In this document: positions 63,732 to 64,000 of the stretch, piece after piece
How positions within the stretch are numbered: the stretch's first letter is position 1
How the letters are laid out: the number at the start of each line of letters is the position of its first letter
Origin: Mesorhizobium sp. LMG 17147
GTDB taxonomy: Bacteria > Pseudomonadota > Alphaproteobacteria > Rhizobiales > Rhizobiaceae
Direction of reading: 5' to 3'
DNA length: 64,000 nt
Assembly (NCBI RefSeq): GCF_024297145.1
Contig: NZ_JANCTC010000007.1
Coordinates: 124,001-188,000, forward strand
Made by a program: the position numbers and the translations under genes
The notes under the pieces: model-generated
Seen by the model: the letters and a program-made list of their open reading frames with translations, nothing else
What the model was told of the DNA's origin: nothing
Database searches by the model: none

Positions 63732-64000
63732 TCAGTGCGGAGCGCCGCCGGCGAGAAGATATCGGTAGCCGCTGGTCGTCATCCATCGCGCGCGGGCAAG
63801 ATGGGTCTCCCACGACCGGAACGCTCGTTCCGGCTCCTGCTCCGGGTCTATATGCAAGACGATCCTGGCCACCTCTCGCCAATCGGCATCTTCGGCTGCC
63901 GCGTCAAGCAGGCGAATATAGGTGAGCAGACGCTCCTCGTCATAGCCGGTCAGGACCGGTGCATCCGGCGCAATGTCGGCGACATCAGGATCGAGCAGCG
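63732..64000 (-). CDS. DUF2285-only protein, QseM-like, 5' end outside window
   Basis: About 88 codons are visible, ending at TGA 63732-63734. The protein has the short rhizobial DUF2285-type layout: VLTGYDEERLLTYIRLLDAA, ADWREVARIVLHIDP, HLARARWMTTSGYRYLLAGG. It is acidic (17 Asp/Glu against 9 Arg in the visible part). QseM, the FseA antiactivator of ICEMlSymR7A, is an acidic DUF2285-only protein, and this gene is directly upstream of the FseA-like gene. The start lies to the right of the window. Confidence 0.65.
   Translation of the reverse strand, partial: LLDPDVADIAPDAPVLTGYDEERLLTYIRLLDAAAEDADWREVARIVLHIDPEQEPERAFRSWETHLARARWMTTSGYRYLLAGGAPH

Noticed and set aside
1-64000. CRISPR array, rRNA, insertion sequences
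   Set aside because: No regularly spaced repeats, no rRNA-like blocks and no transposase motifs were seen on either strand.

Overview
The window looks like high-GC alphaproteobacterial DNA, most probably Mesorhizobium or a close relative in the Rhizobiales. Evidence: FixJ-type response regulators, an EhuABCD-type ABC transporter, SoxBDAG-type sarcosine oxidase genes, many TRAP/ABC catabolic operons each with its own GntR/FadR/RpiR regulator, and on the right a conjugation module of the type carried by mesorhizobial integrative and conjugative elements (ICEs). No tRNA, rRNA, CRISPR array or insertion sequence was recognised. All calls come from reading the sequence; no database search was run.

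Layout. (1) 1-7368: two tandem paralogous PAS histidine kinases (the first truncated by the window edge, the second with a MASE1 membrane sensor), then three overlapping or abutting response-regulator genes. (2) 7369-16400: stress/detoxification-type genes (two secreted alpha/beta hydrolases, an SDR, a NmrA-like reductase, a cupin, an HD-domain protein, an AhpD-like protein), then a CBS protein, a soluble histidine kinase, a GNAT-like protein and a DUF1810 protein. A 46-bp block is repeated upstream of the two hydrolase genes. (3) 16676-21302: MscS-type channel with a cyclic-nucleotide domain, cytochrome b and a Rieske protein that lacks its membrane anchor (no cytochrome c1), a glutathione S-transferase, and a small ORF. 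(4) 21640-28920: one compact operon for an aldose (acid-sugar dehydratase, SDR, AraFGH-like ABC transporter, FadR-type regulator, mutarotase). (5) 28973-40461: two divergent arms. Leftward are two non-metal creatinase/ectoine-hydrolase-type enzymes plus soxBDAG, with soxG frameshifted. Rightward is an EhuBCDA-like transporter with a GntR regulator. Together they look like uptake and breakdown of an N-methylated or ectoine-like compound. (6) 40569-44724: AraC and CadC-like regulators, VOC protein, DoxX pseudogene, DUF1127 and GFA proteins. (7) 44898-52773: BKACE enzyme, RpiR regulator, class III aminotransferase, TAXI-TRAP transporter and EamA exporter. (8) 52949-57864: FadR regulator, DctPQM TRAP transporter and an L-idonate-5-dehydrogenase-like enzyme. 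(9) 57991-64000, all leftward: QseM-like DUF2285 protein (cut by the edge), FseA-like activator split into two ORFs in the +1 relation, RdfS-like excisionase, a decayed DUF2840-type ORF, TraF protease, DUF736, lytic transglycosylase and a DUF3363-type relaxase, with an oriT-like inverted repeat directly upstream of the relaxase gene.

The most notable points are: the FseA +1 frameshift arrangement beside a QseM-like antiactivator and RdfS; a candidate oriT; the two-armed M24 hydrolase/sarcosine oxidase/Ehu catabolic system with a broken soxG; the anchor-less Rieske-cytochrome b pair without cytochrome c1; and strong hairpins directly after all four binding-protein genes.
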